A stretch of 64,000 bases of DNA from NCBI GenBank assembly GCA_037043455.1, contig JAWPHD010004388.1, positions 1 to 64,000 on the forward strand, given 5' to 3'. The DNA is from Cyrtodaria siliqua (Eukaryota > Mollusca > Bivalvia > Adapedonta > Hiatellidae). Of the stretch, positions 1 through 10,395 are shown in pieces. Both the position numbers and the translations under genes were made by a program. Every line of letters starts with the position of its first letter. Within the stretch, counting starts at the first letter, position 1. The notes beneath the pieces were generated by a model. The model was not told the origin of the DNA and made no database searches. It saw only the letters and a program-made list of their open reading frames with translations.

Positions 1-1680
1 GTATTCTGTTCATGTTTTCACTTGTGTGTATAAGGATTACCTCCCTTTATTTCAGATATTCTGTTCATGTTTTACTGGTGCGTGTAACAATTACCTCCCC
101 TTTATTTCAGGTTTCACTGATGTGTATAACAGAATTACCTCCCCTTTATTTCAGGTATTCTGTTCATGTTTCACTTGTGTGTATAATGATTGTCTACCTT
201 TATTTCAGATATTCAGTTCATGTTTCACTGGTATGTATAACGAATGCCTGCCTGTATTTCAAAATATTCTGTTCATGTTTCGCTGGTGTGTATAATGCTT
301 GCCTCCCTTTATTTCAGATATTTTTGTTCATGTTTTGCTGGTGTGTATTATGTTTACCTCCCTTTATTTCAGATATTTTGTTCATGTTTTTTCGCCCTTT
401 ATTTCAGATATTCTGTTCATATTTTGCCCTTCATTTCAGGTATTCTGTACATGGTATTCTGTTAATGGTCCGCCGTTTATTTTCAGGTATTTTGTTCGTG
501 TTTCACTAGTGTGTATAACAATTACCTCCCTTTATTTCAGATATTCTGTTTCATGTTTTGCCCTTTATTTCAAGTATTTTGTTCATGTTTCGCTGGTTTG
601 TATAATGATTACCTCCCTTTATTTCAGATATTCTTTTCATGTTTTGCCCTTTATTTCAGATATCCTGTTCCTGTTTCGCCCTTTATTTCAGGTATTCTGT
701 TCATGTTTGTCCCTTTATTAGAGGTATTCTGTTCATGTTTCACAGGTGTGTTAATGATTATCTCCCTTTATTTCAGATATTCTGTTCATGTTTCGCTGGT
801 GTGTATAATGATTACCTCCCTTTATTTCAGATATTCTGTTCATGTTTCGCAGGTTTGTATAATGATTACCTCCCTTTATTTATGTTCATGTTTCGCCCTT
901 TATTTCAGGTATTCTGTTCATGTTTCACCCTTTATTTCAGATATCCTGTTCATGTTTCGCCCTTTATTTCAGGTATTCTGTTTATGTTTTGCAGGTGTGT
1001 ATAATGATTATATCCCTTTTATTTCAGATATTCTGTTCATGTTTGTCCCTTTATTTCAGGTAATCTGTTTCATGTTTTTCAGGTTTATATAATGATTACC
1101 TCCCTTTATTTCAGATATTCTGTTCATGTTTTCACCCTTTATTTCAGATATTATGTTCATGTTTTTGCCATTTATTTCAGATATCCTGTTCATATTTAGC
1201 CCTTTATTTCAGGTATTCTGTTATATTTTGCAGGTGTGTGTAATGATTACCTCCCTTTATTTCAGATATTCTGTTCATGTTTCACCCTTTATTTCAGATA
1301 TCCTGTTCATATTTTGCCCTTTATTTCAGGTATTCTGTTCATGTTTTGCAGGTGTGTATAATGATTACCTCCCTTTATTTCAGATATTCTGTTCATGTTT
1401 TTGCCCTTTATTTCAGATATCCTGTTCATGTTTCGCCCCTTTGTTTCAGGTATTCTGTTCATGTTTTGCAGGTGTGTACAATGATTACCTCCCTTCATTT
1501 CAGATATTCTGTTCTCGTTTCGCACTTTATTTCAGATATCCCGTTCATGTTTCGCCCTTTATTTCAGGTATTCTGTTCATGTTTGGCAGGTGTGTATAAC
1601 AGTTACCTCCCTTTATTTCAGATATTATGTTCATGTCCTCTTCCTTTATTTCAGATATTCTGTGTTTCACCCTTTATTAG
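1..1680 (+). repeat. Tandem array of splice-acceptor/exon-start units
   Basis: Two related units alternate, about 54 bp and about 32 bp long. Each carries a pyrimidine-rich tract ending in ttatttcag (a 3' splice site by sequence), followed by a copy of the first bases of the exon that begins at 3416 (gtattctgttcatgtttcgc). The long unit continues with a copy of the next exon bases (gtgtataatgattacc) before the next acceptor; the short unit skips them. I count about 35 tttcag acceptors. Long frames that cross the array are a by-product of the 54-bp unit being 18 codons long and are not independent genes. The array lies in the last intron of the transporter gene and runs off the left edge of the window. 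Confidence 0.9.
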
Positions 1681-2121
1681 CTAACCTGAGCACGAAGGGT
1701 GAGCTATTGTGATCGTCCGTCCATCCGTCCATGCATGCGTCAGTGCACAATTGCTTCATACGACCTCTCCTCTGAAAACCGCTTGGCCAATTCTGACGAA
1801 ACTCACAGGAATGATCCTTGGGTGGTTTTTCTCTCAAGATTATTCAAATTATGGCAATCCATGCAGAACTCTGGTTAGAAAAAATGAAAACTTTAAACAT
1901 CTTCTTCTCTGAAACTACTGTCTCGATTTCAGAATAATTTCACAGAAGTGATGTTCGGGGTGACCCTCTACCAAGATTGTTCAGGCAGCGTTGATTCGTC
2001 AAATAGCATGACCACCAGGGGAAGGGGCAGTTTTCCCTATGCAACTATATGAAAAAACTTCTGAAAATGTTTTTGTCTGAAACTGCTTGATGGATTTTAT
2101 AATAATTTCACAGAAATGATC

Positions 2122-2575
2122 AAGGGTAGCAACCTTAGTCACGCGCACGCGCCAAAAACGGATTCCTATTACCTACACGGAAGCTTGATTCGGTAGCTGG
2201 TAAGTGGATTCTTATTAAGATTTACAAAACGTGTGGTAAATTGACAATGCCCATGGATTAGAAGGCTTTTTATTAAACCTTAAATAAGCTGTAAACTCCC
2301 AAACCGTTTGTTAGTTTACTTCGATACAATCGCATTTCCACCAAAATGTAAACGTTACCTGGCTTTGAAATGAGATTGTATCGAAGTAAACTGAAAAAAC
2401 GGCTGGGAGTTTACAGCTTGTTTAAGGTTTTAATAAAATACTTTTCATCCATGTGGTACGGTAGGCATTGTCATTTAACCAAATGTTTTGTAAATCTTGG
2501 TAAAAAATCCACTTACCCGCTCCCGAATCCAGCTTCTGTGTATGTAAACGGATCTGTTTTTAGTTTGCTACCCTT
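2122..2575. mobile_element. Fold-back MITE with GATC target duplication
   Basis: The two halves are long inverted copies of each other. The left arm starts aagggtagcaa and contains 'ggtaagtggattctta', 'aagctgtaaactccca' and 'gtttacttcgatacaatc'; the right arm carries the reverse complements in mirrored order and ends ttgctaccctt. Arms are about 190 bp or more with modest divergence, and the loop near 2338-2365 is short. GATC flanks both ends (2118-2121 and 2576-2579), consistent with a 4-bp target duplication. No coding capacity. It is nested in the repeat block at 1681-3300. Confidence 0.85.
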
Positions 2576-2711
2576 GATCAGTTTGGGTAGGCCTCTACCA
2601 AGAATTGTTCATGTCAGGTCGATTCGTTAAAAAACTTGGCTGTGATCAGTTTGGGTAGGCCTCTACCAAGAATTGTTCATGTCAGGTCGATTCGTTAAAA
2701 AACTTGGCTGT
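2573..2711. repeat. Exact tandem duplication of about 69 bp
   Basis: The segment from gatcagtttgggtaggcc to aaaaaacttggctgt occurs twice in a row with no difference that I can see, which points to a recent duplication. It starts at the right border of the fold-back element. Confidence 0.85.
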
Positions 2712-3300
2712 CAGAGGGCGGAGCTTATTTTTCCATACAGAAATGAAGTTTGGGTGGGCCTGTATCAAGATTATTCAAGCCGGTTGATTCTTCAAAAACA
2801 TGGCCGCCAGAGGGGCTTATTTTTTGCTATATTTCTGTGTGGAAATCTTAAAAAATCTTTTGTCTGAAACCGCTTGATGGTGCAAGATTGTGCAAGCTGG
2901 GTTAATTCGTTAAAAAACATGGCTGCCAGGGAGCTTGGCTTATTTTTGCTACTTTCTATATGGAAAACTTTAAAAATCTTCTCTCTGAAATTGCTTGTGG
3001 GATTTCAAAAAAAGCATGGTCGCCAGAGGCAGTTTCCCTATATAACTAAATCAGAAAACTTCAAAAATCTTCTTCATTTTTGTCTGAAACCACACGTTTT
3101 GTACCATCATCTACTGATCCTATACAAAGATTGTACCAATATTGAACCTGGGGTAAAATTATGTATGTGTTGCATCAAGTTTGTTGAAATGGTGAACCAC
3201 GTGGTGAGAATTTGTCCCATCCTATTAGTCTGGATCCTAAGAAAATCTAACAACAATTGTGTTTAGTGTGTTTTATTGATTCAAATTTACTCAGGTGAGC

Positions 3301-3415
3301 AATATAGGGCCATCATTGCCCTCTTGTTTCAGGTTTTCACTGGTGTGTATAACGATTACCTCCCTTTATTCAGATTTTCACTGGTGTGTGTAACGATTAC
3401 CTCCCTTTATTTCAG
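3301..3415 (+). repeat. Resumed acceptor array ending in the real 3' splice site
   Basis: Three further acceptor-like units follow one another: tttcaggttttcactggtg, attcagattttcactggtg, and finally ctttatttcag immediately before the coding exon. The last AG (3414-3415) is the acceptor supported by the downstream protein. The two before it are decoys of nearly equal strength by eye. Confidence 0.8.
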
Positions 3416-3907
3416 GTATTCTGTTCATGTTTCGCTGGCGTGTATAACGAGTATCTACTGAAAGGCAAGGGATGCGATATCCACATTATGATGCAGAACG
3501 TGTTTATGTATCTCGACTCAATCGTGTGTAACGTCTTGGTACTCGCTTTCAAGGGAGACCTGTCGGGCGCCTTCACCACATCTAGCCTTTCATCCATCTT
3601 CCAAGTCAACGTCATTTTTATCATATTAAATAACGCCGCCATAGGAATTGTTGTTAGTCTGTTCCTGAGATCTCTGAATTCCATTCTGAAAACTTTTGCC
3701 AGTGCTTTAGAACTAATGTTCACGGCAGTTCTGTGTTGGTTTATATTTGGTATAGCCATAGACGTGTACACCGCCATAGCAATACTGATAGTGTCAGCAG
3801 CAACATTCTTATATGCACAGAATCCAGTAGTGAACAAGGCAAAGAACGAAGTGACTCATCTTAAAGCAGATGATGACATTCCTGAGAGTAAACAACAAAT
3901 AGTTTGA
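3416..3907 (+). CDS. Nucleotide-sugar transporter (SLC35A type), last exon
   Basis: This terminal exon encodes 163 residues and a TGA stop. Residues 2-16 (FCSCFAGVYNEYLLK) match the conserved FAGVY-E--LK segment of the CMP-sialic acid / UDP-galactose / UDP-GlcNAc Golgi transporters. Hydrophobic segments follow at about residues 30-45, 63-83, 97-115 and 120-137, as expected for the last transmembrane helices of this ten-helix family. The tail after about residue 140 is hydrophilic and would be cytosolic. Members exchange a nucleotide sugar for the matching nucleotide monophosphate across the Golgi or ER membrane; the substrate cannot be read from this exon. The exon starts after ttatttcag at 3415 because residue 1 onward matches the family, and the upstream frame is satellite. 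Earlier exons are outside the window. Confidence 0.88.
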   Translation, partial: VFCSCFAGVYNEYLLKGKGCDIHIMMQNVFMYLDSIVCNVLVLAFKGDLSGAFTTSSLSSIFQVNVIFIILNNAAIGIVVSLFLRSLNSILKTFASALELMFTAVLCWFIFGIAIDVYTAIAILIVSAATFLYAQNPVVNKAKNEVTHLKADDDIPESKQQIV

Positions 3908-4270
3908 AGGTTTAAAATGGGCGACTGTTATTATTTTATCTAATTCTTCAAAGAAACTAACCCGCCAAATAACGGCAAAAAATTACACTACCAAACCGTT
4001 TATCAAAACTCTATTCAAGTGTTCAGGTCATATAATAATGTATATGTGCCAATTAAAAGTACAGTTCACGATTTCTTAAAATACCCATGATTGAATATGT
4101 GAAAAATGAATTATATAATATAATATTATCAGATTATAATTAGACACTCCAGTTTTGGGGTTTGGCCTGGCTGGTTAAAGCTATTTATATTGTGTCTATA
4201 GCGTTTATATTCTCAAAATATATAAATTATATACATACCTTGTCATAAGTAGGTATAGACACGGTGTACA
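3908..4270. repeat. Dispersed repeat copy, left part (probable transporter 3' flank)
   Basis: The sequence from about 3945 (aaagaaactaacccgcc, accgtttatcaaaactcta, gtgttcagg) reappears, diverged, at 8385-8560 on the same strand and at 31890-32030 in reverse. It may form part of the transporter 3' UTR or lie just beyond it. No canonical AATAAA stands out close to the stop. The copy continues after the MITE at 4273-4701. Confidence 0.7.
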
Positions 4271-4272
4271 TA

Positions 4273-4701
4273 TGAGCCGAAACCTGCGAAAACGACCCTT
4301 CAGACAAAATTTTGACATTTTATATTTTTTTATGTTTATGAAAAACGTTGATTTTCTCTTTGAAAATCTCTTTATTTTATGTTGATATCGTAATTAAAAA
4401 TGATTTTATCTCAATTTGAAAATTAAACATTGTATTAACCATTAATTTCGACGTTGACGTCGGCGTCTTGGATGACGTCGTCGATTAAATAACAACAAAA
4501 AACATAAACAATTACCATTTTCTATAGCATCAACTATTTATATTAAGAAAACATATTCCCTATGATATAATAATAAGGTAAAACACGGAAGTGACGAGAA
4601 ATTATTAGTAATTAATTGATTACCGGCCGACGTCATAAATTGTTACTTTATGACGTTGTCGTTTAAACGTCCGAAGGGACGTTTTCGTGTGTTGCGGCTC
4701 A
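4273..4701. mobile_element. TA-flanked MITE with about 29-bp inverted ends
   Basis: The left end TGAGCCGAAACCTGCGAAAA and the reverse complement of the right end (TGAGCCGCAACACACGAAAA) match with about four differences over about 29 bp. TA dinucleotides flank it at 4271-4272 and 4702-4703. A second copy of the host repeat at about 8625-8665 reads straight from gtacata to ttggctgttg without the element, so it represents the empty site. TA duplication suggests a Tc1/mariner-superfamily mobiliser. There is no transposase; the interior has short gacgtc-rich inverted motifs. Confidence 0.88.
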
Positions 4702-5519
4702 TATAATAGTTGGCTGTTGTTGGTGGGATAGCTACTTTAAAGCATATGCGGTTTGTTTGTCTACAATACATGTATACATGCTTAGGGTAAGCTGCATATG
4801 TGATATTATGAGCATTTGTGTCTTTAAAATAGGATTTTTAACAATTATTTACTTATTTACGTATTTTACTTCCTTTTGTCTGACTTTGCTTCTCTTTCCA
4901 ATTGTATTAAAACATATGAGTATGGACTATGAATGTGAAAGGAAACAAATGTTGGGTAAAGTGGATTGGAGACCTGTTGAAATATATTTGTTTGTGTGTA
5001 TTTAATTATTTTTTCGTTAACAGCGATCTCAGTAGCTCAGTTGATAAGGCCTCAAGTTTAAGAGCTACATACCTCGGGCGGAGGCATGTCTGATGGGACA
5101 CTTGATCTCATCTACCTCTGAAGTTGCCGTCTCGGTATAACCCAGAATGATGAGTTAACGGGACAAAACACTCCCATTTTATTTCATTTTGGTTAATAAA
5201 GGCGCAGTATTAAGGCTATACATCATTCCTTTTGAGAAGAGTCTGTTAGTAAAATCTCAAATAAAAATGTCATACCAATAGGACGTATAATGTTATCACT
5301 TTGTCCGTCCGTCTGTCCTGTAACTGAGAAATCCTGATCTTTCACTCATGCACATGTAATAAAATAAGGTTATTAATTTAGAGGATCAGATATTTACCGG
5401 TATGTGAATTTGGAAACACGTAGGCATATGCGTCTCAGAAACGCCTTAACAGGAGCATGAAATATCCATAGACATTTAAGGGGACACCGTTGGGTTGAAG
5501 TGGTTATCAAGCATTGAAA
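4702..5519. other. No gene recognised; possible tRNA-like fragment
   Basis: The host repeat ends near 4730. A 249-base open frame at 4757-5005 is hydrophobic and unrecognised and is probably chance. At 5021-5050 'agtagctcagttgataaggc' resembles a tRNA A box, but no matching B box or acceptor stem follows, so at best it is a decayed SINE head. Nothing else is seen. Confidence 0.4.
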
Positions 5520-6060
5520 AAGCAATATATTTATTATACCCCGTCTTTCACAAAGTGAAGTGGGGACTATATAGGAATCGCGGCCGTAAAGTCCCATCGC
5601 GTCCCGTAACACATTTTTTAATAAATGGAAAATCGTAAAAAAAACTCTTCTGAATGAGTTGTACCGAAACTTAATATATTCGTATCTCTCTACATCACCC
5701 ATCATTGATTGCCTAATTTATTACAAAATCATGGCCCTTCATTTGACTTTTACTTTGAAACTTTTCATCAATTAATATTACACCTGACATTCAATTCAGC
5801 AATTTCTTCACTGAATTATGGATCTTTGTTTTTTATTTAGAATGTTTTTCACATTTTGACATTTCGTCACGTAACACATTTTTTGTCCCCTCGCATCTCG
5901 TAACACATTTTATAATACTTGAATATCTCAAACACTTCTGAATGGGTTGTACCCAAACTTCATAGGCTCATAACAACTGATGACCTTATGTCCCTCTACA
6001 TCACCCATCATTGATTGCCTAATTAATTACAGAATTACGGCCTTTTATGGGACATGAATT
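5520..6060. repeat. Dispersed repeat with internal duplication
   Basis: The block starts 'taccccgtctttcacaaagt'. It has two related modules, at about 5590-5725 and about 5870-6030. Each runs from a 'cgtaacacatttt' motif to 'ctacatcacccatcattgat' and 'tgcctaatt'. The segment between them (cttttcatcaattaatatta, cacctgacat) recurs at 8050-8130, so the block was probably split by later insertion of the 6060-8030 material. Confidence 0.7.
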
Positions 6061-6880
6061 TATTTTTATGCCCCCAAAGGGTGGCATATAGTAGTCGCAC
6101 TATCTGTCCATACGCGTGTACAATCGTGTCCGCTTCATAACTCTGACAATAATGGACGGATTTTCAAATAACTTTGCACAATTGCTCACCACATCAAGAC
6201 GACGTGTCGCGCACAAAATCCAGGTCCGTGGCTTTAAGGTCATGGTCACACTTAGGGGTCGAAGGTAAAAAAAAGTGCTTTCGTGTCCGTTTAATAACTC
6301 TGACATTCATTGACAGATTTTCAAATAACTTGGCACAATTGCTCACCACAACTCGACGACGTGTCGCGCACAAAACCAAGGTCCGTGGCTCCAAGGTCAA
6401 GGTCACATTTAGAGGTCAAGGTCAAATTGTGTTCAGTCAATAACTCTGGCATTCCTGGACGGAAATTCAAATAACTTGGCACAGATGCTCAGCACAACCA
6501 GACGACATGTCGCGCACACAATCCAGGTCCGTCGCGTCAAGGTCACACTTAGAGGTCAAGGTCAAATCATGTCCAGTCAATAAATCTGGCATTTCTTGAC
6601 GGATTTTGAATAAACTTGGCACAAGTGCTCACCACAACAACATAATGTGTCGCGCACAAAATCCAGGTCCATGGCTCCAAGGTCAAGGTCACTCAAAGGT
6701 CAAATCGTGTCCGGTCAATAACTCTATTACAATCTGACCGTTGACCTCTAAGACCATTTGTTGAGCACAAATCCAGGTCTGTGGTCCCAAGGTCAAGGTC
6801 ACACTTAGAGGTCAAAGGTCAGATTGTGTCAGACATTAACTCTGGCATTCCTGGACCGATCAAATAACTTGATTTAATTA
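6061..6880. repeat. Tandem-module interspersed repeat (aggtcaaggtcac type)
   Basis: It opens with 'tatgcccccaaagggtggca'. About five or six modules of 120-160 bp follow, each with 'aactctgrcattcctggacg', 'aataacttggcacaattgct', 'gacgtgtcgcgcacaaaatc' and 'aggtcaaggtcacacttaga'. Short reading frames crossing it repeat the same module and are not genes. Confidence 0.85.
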
Positions 6881-6884
6881 TTTT

Positions 6885-6995
6885 ATTGTTTATTTTTTCA
6901 TTATTAATTTCTTTTTTTTTTCTTTTTTTTTTTTTAACATTTTTTTTTATTATTATTTTTTATTATTTTTTTTTTTTCTTTTTTTTTTTTTTTCT
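6885..6995. repeat. Impure poly-T tract
   Basis: About 110 bases are almost entirely T with scattered A and C. It separates two interspersed repeats and may be the tail of one of them. Confidence 0.8.
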
Positions 6996-7044
6996 GTTTT
7001 AGCTCGACTGATCAGAGATCAGCAGAGCTTATGCCGTGGTGTGG

Positions 7045-7075
<31 letters not shown>

Positions 7076-7985
7076 CATCCGTAAACATTTTTTTGTAGCG
7101 ACTACTCCTCTGAAACTACTGAATGGATTTTCATGAAACTTTACAGAAATGTTGCCCATGAAGTCTAGTTGATCCTAGCAAAAATTCAGGTTGATGTGAA
7201 ATCCAAGATGGCCGCCAAATCTAAAAATAGGTTTTTAAAAGACAAGTTTGTAGCGACTACTTCTTGAAAACTCAGTAATATTGATATGGAACTTTTTCTA
7301 AAATGATCAGCATGACATGATGTTGGTCCTTGTCGAAAATCGTTTTGATTCGACGTTAAACATGGCTGCCAGCGGCCATCTTTGTTTACATAGAGTTATA
7401 TAATGAAAACTTATAGCGACTACTCCTCTGAAACTACTTGACGGATTTTCATGAAACTTCACAGGAATGTTGCTCTTGATGTCTAATTGATCCTATCAAA
7501 ATTTTAGGTCGTCCGGAAATTCAAGAGGGCCGCCACGGCTAAAAATATATTTTCAAAATACAAGTTTGTAGCGACTACTTCTTGAAAACTATAAGTGATA
7601 TTGATATGAGACTTTTTCTAAAATGATCATCATGACATGATGTTGGTCCTTGTCAAAAATTGTTTTGATTCAACGTTAAACATGGCTGCCAGCGGCCATC
7701 TTTGTTTACATAGAGTTATATAATGAAAACTTGTAGCGACTATTCCTCTGAAACTACTTAACGGATTTTCATGAAACTTCACAGGAATGTTGCTCTTGAT
7801 GTCTAATTGATCCTAGCAAAATTTCAGGTATGCCGGAAATTCAAGATGGCCGCCACAGCTAAAAAACAAATTTGTAGAGACTACTTCCTGAAATCAAAAT
7901 CAATCGGTAGAGCCTGAAGGTCATTGACCTCTTGTTTTAAATATATCTGTTGGTTTCATATTGCTCCAAGGTCAAGGTCACACTT
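6996..7985. repeat. Tandem-module repeat (gatcagcagagcttatg type), copy 1
   Basis: It opens 'agctcgactgatcagagatc', then gtctgtctgtccg. Three modules spaced about 320 bp apart begin at about 7095, 7407 and 7731, each with 'gcgactactcctctgaaact', 'gattttcatgaaactt', 'gttgatcctagcaaaa' and 'aagatggccgcca'. Interleaved half-modules carry 'catggctgccagcggccatc'. A second copy in the same orientation is at 21650-22460 inside an intron. Confidence 0.85.
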
Positions 7986-8029
7986 ACAGGTCACTTCGGG
8001 GGCATTTGTCACTTACTGTGACATTTCTT

Positions 8030-8230
8030 GTTCACTCTGTAATGAACTTCTTGTGACTTTCACTTTAAAACTTTTCATGGATTGTTATTACACCTGACAT
8101 ACATTTCACACATGATGAAATGATGTGTCTATGCGTTTATGGTTTTTCGATTCTGCAATTATTTTTTTTACAGAATTAAGGACCTTTGTTTTACTTAAGA
8201 CTTTTTTCACATTAAAAAAAATTAACAGAT
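8030..8230. repeat. Second part of the repeat at 5520-6060
   Basis: 'cttttcatggattgttatta', 'cacctgacat' and 'ggacctttgtttta' match the 5740-5860 segment. This supports the view that 6060-8030 entered an older repeat or a tandem copy of it. Confidence 0.6.
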
Positions 8231-8372
8231 ATTTATTATTTTAGATTTTGCCCATCCTCATCGATTATAGCGAAAAAGCTGGGGTATTCATCACCTTCAG
8301 TGATAGTTCTATATCATCTTCACTTTAATAATTAAATAAAAGGTAACATTTGGAGTTTTCAATATTTCTTGA

Positions 8373-8690
8373 ATCGTTCATCCTTAAAGAAACTAACCTG
8401 CCATATAACAAAATTACACTACAAAACTGTTTATTAAAACTCTACCCACGTGTTCATGTTTCATAGTAATATAAATGTGTCGAGTAAAAGTATATTTTAT
8501 TCACGGGTTCAATAAAGTACCCATGAGTGAATAAGTGTAAAATGAATTGTGTGTTGGTAATTTTAATTTGATGCTCTTGTTTTGGGTTTATGCTTTTCGT
8601 TTTTGCGAAAGTCAGTTTAGAAACGGTGTACATATATTGTAAAATTTGGCTGTTGTTGGCAGGATAGGTTCTTTTTTCCTTTTATTGGGG
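8373..8690. repeat. Dispersed repeat, copy lacking the TA MITE
   Basis: Diverged copy of 3945-4270 plus 4702-4730 (aaagaaactaacctgcc, tttattaaaactctaccca, cggtgtacat, ttggctgttg). It lacks the 429-bp element present in the other copy and so acts as a paralogous empty site. Confidence 0.8.
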
Positions 8691-8844
8691 CAATATAACC
8701 AATGATTAGTAATATACAAAGAAAATTTGCTTTGAACAGTTCACATTAATAATGATTTGCAAATACCAGTATGCGAGTTAAGGAGAAAAACTAACGGGAT
8801 GCCGCAAGTTTTAACAAAATGAAGATTGCCGTGTGTCCCTTTAA
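8691..8844. mobile_element. Right end of a TTAA-type MITE
   Basis: The end agattgccgtgtgtccct followed by TTAA (8841-8844) matches the ends of the complete element at 34708-35178. The interior (gctttgaacagttcacatta, aggagaaaaactaacg) matches 35280-35400. No left end is visible nearby. Confidence 0.65.
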
Positions 8845-9309
8845 AACAAAAAACAAGCAGATTGGTCTTAATTGGACACGCCATGTGCAGTGACTATTAT
8901 ATAAGCATATATGCATAAACCATAGTTGTGAAGAAAATGTTTGACATTTTATCTACAAAAACTGTAAAAGGTTATAACATGCATGCAAGTAAAAAAAAGA
9001 GTATTAAATGTGCCTTTTGAATTCCACAGCTTTTTGCAATGTGTGCATTCTTTCAACTATTACTCTAGCTATGCTTATGAAACCAATGTGATGAAACCAG
9101 TGTGATCTAATTTAAAATGCTATGTACCATCAACGTGTTTGTGATCTTTTTCTTAGATTGTTTAATGTTTGTTTTAATATTAAAAGATTTTGTTTATTGT
9201 CGCCCCGTGTGGTTCTCGGGGGCCCCGTTTGGTCATGGGGCAAAGAATAGGGCCACTGCAGATCCCTTTGGAGGGATAGGCGGAGGGGTAGAATCCCCCA
9301 AATTCATGT
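8845..9309. other. No gene recognised
   Basis: AT-rich DNA. A GC-richer patch at 9200-9300 lies in a 73-codon frame with no recognisable domain and is probably part of the adjoining repeat. Confidence 0.4.
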
Positions 9310-9625
9310 TCATTTTATCATTTTTTTGTTCATTTTAATGTTCATGTTCATTAAAGGTCTTCATCATGATCCCTGCATTGTTTCAGGTTCTATCTCGCTC
9401 GCATCAAAAGAGAAGTGGCAGAAAAACAATAACGTGGCTCCAGCGTAAATGGAGTTTCTACGATAGAACTTGCAGCAACTCTGCAGTTCAGGGCGAGAAG
9501 GTTCTAGGCCCATTTTCCATATTTTATCTCGATGTACATGGAAGATGAGCCTGGCATGTTCATGCCTTTTAGGCGCCATATAACCTTTTCATGTGTTGGT
9601 GCGCCTTAAAACCCCAATTCAATTC
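9310..9625 (-). mobile_element. Dispersed element with gttcatttt end, copy 1
   Basis: Its reverse complement matches 63720-64000 closely: 'aactgcagagttgctgcaa', 'actccatttacgctggagcc', 'cctgaaacaatgcagg', then gaacatgaa-type repeats. A third, more diverged copy is at 52380-52615. Open frames on both strands here (about 60-71 codons) coincide with the element and are not genes. No coding capacity or tRNA-like promoter is seen, so it is either a SINE-like or MITE-like repeat. Confidence 0.8.
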
Positions 9626-9789
9626 AATTATTTTCGTCATATGTTTATAACACTACAATGCCTTTCACTTACTCTGCATATACTTTCCAGCTGTTCTTAC
9701 AATCTTAAATCTGTTTCATTGCAGAATCATTAATTTATTTTCTGAACTGTTTCTGAATTAGTTTAAAAAGAAAAGCATTAGATAGTATT

Positions 9790-10190
9790 GTTATCCCCAC
9801 CTTTTTTTCAAGAAAGTGGGGATCATGTATTCCTGTCCAAATTTAGTGTATGACTTCCCCACATCATGACAACGTGCAAGAGAAAACATTTTTTTTGACT
9901 CCGCCCTAAGATGCCCGCCCCAGGGGTCGAAATGTCAAATACACTAAAAATCCAAAAATTTTGAGGATGTCTTTTCCGACTACTGTTGCTAGGGAGCTAT
10001 GGTATTGTTTATGATGTATAACAGATACAAACTTTGGGGGTTGATTGGCATATTGCCAGGGATGTGCATGAGACTTTGAGAAATGTTGAAAACGGAGCTA
10101 GTGGAGATAATCCATGCATCTCTGACTTGCACTTCAAAAAGGTAGGGATCTACGATGGCTCACCGTAGACTACATCTAGTGTTATATTAT
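9790..10190. repeat. Dispersed repeat starting at a short hairpin
   Basis: It opens 'ccccacctttttttcaagaa' with a matching 'agtggggatc', then 'gccccaggggtcgaaatgtc', and ends near 'ggctcaccgtagactacatc'. The 'taccccgtctttcacaaagt' start of the 5520 block has a similar layout, which suggests related families. Confidence 0.55.
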
Positions 10191-10395
10191 TTTTTTCTCG
10201 TTCTTGTCAGAATATGTTTCAGTACATTTTCTTAATTGAAATTTTTGAACATATTCACATCAAAAGAAAACGTTGAATTCTCAGCAAGAATCTTGCAAGA
10301 ATGATATTCAGAGCATTATTTTTGTTTAGAATGGAGTTTTGCCAGTTTCTAAACTCATGCAAATCAGTTTTCTGGTGCTTATAAGGGCTTTTCAA

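Larger units (their letters stand above)
1681..3300. repeat. Dispersed repeat block inserted inside the acceptor array
   Basis: The acceptor array stops near 1680 and resumes near 3301, so this block is an interruption. It begins with a 'cctgagcacgaagggtgagc' type end and holds degenerate tandem modules built on 'cctctaccaagattgttc', 'aacatggccgccag' and 'tctgaaaccgcttg' phrases. It ends with 'actcaggtgagcaatatagg' followed by a short hairpin around 3308-3325. Similar ends occur at 15002-15045. I infer a composite of mollusc-type interspersed repeats; no coding frame is recognised. Confidence 0.7.

Noticed and set aside
12..1684. Several long open frames (73-193 codons) across the left end
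   Set aside because: They are read-through of the 54/32-bp tandem units; the same phrases recur in all frames and no domain exists. The real gene begins only at the exon at 3416.
5021..5110. tRNA gene
   Set aside because: Only an A-box-like stretch; no B box, no acceptor stem.
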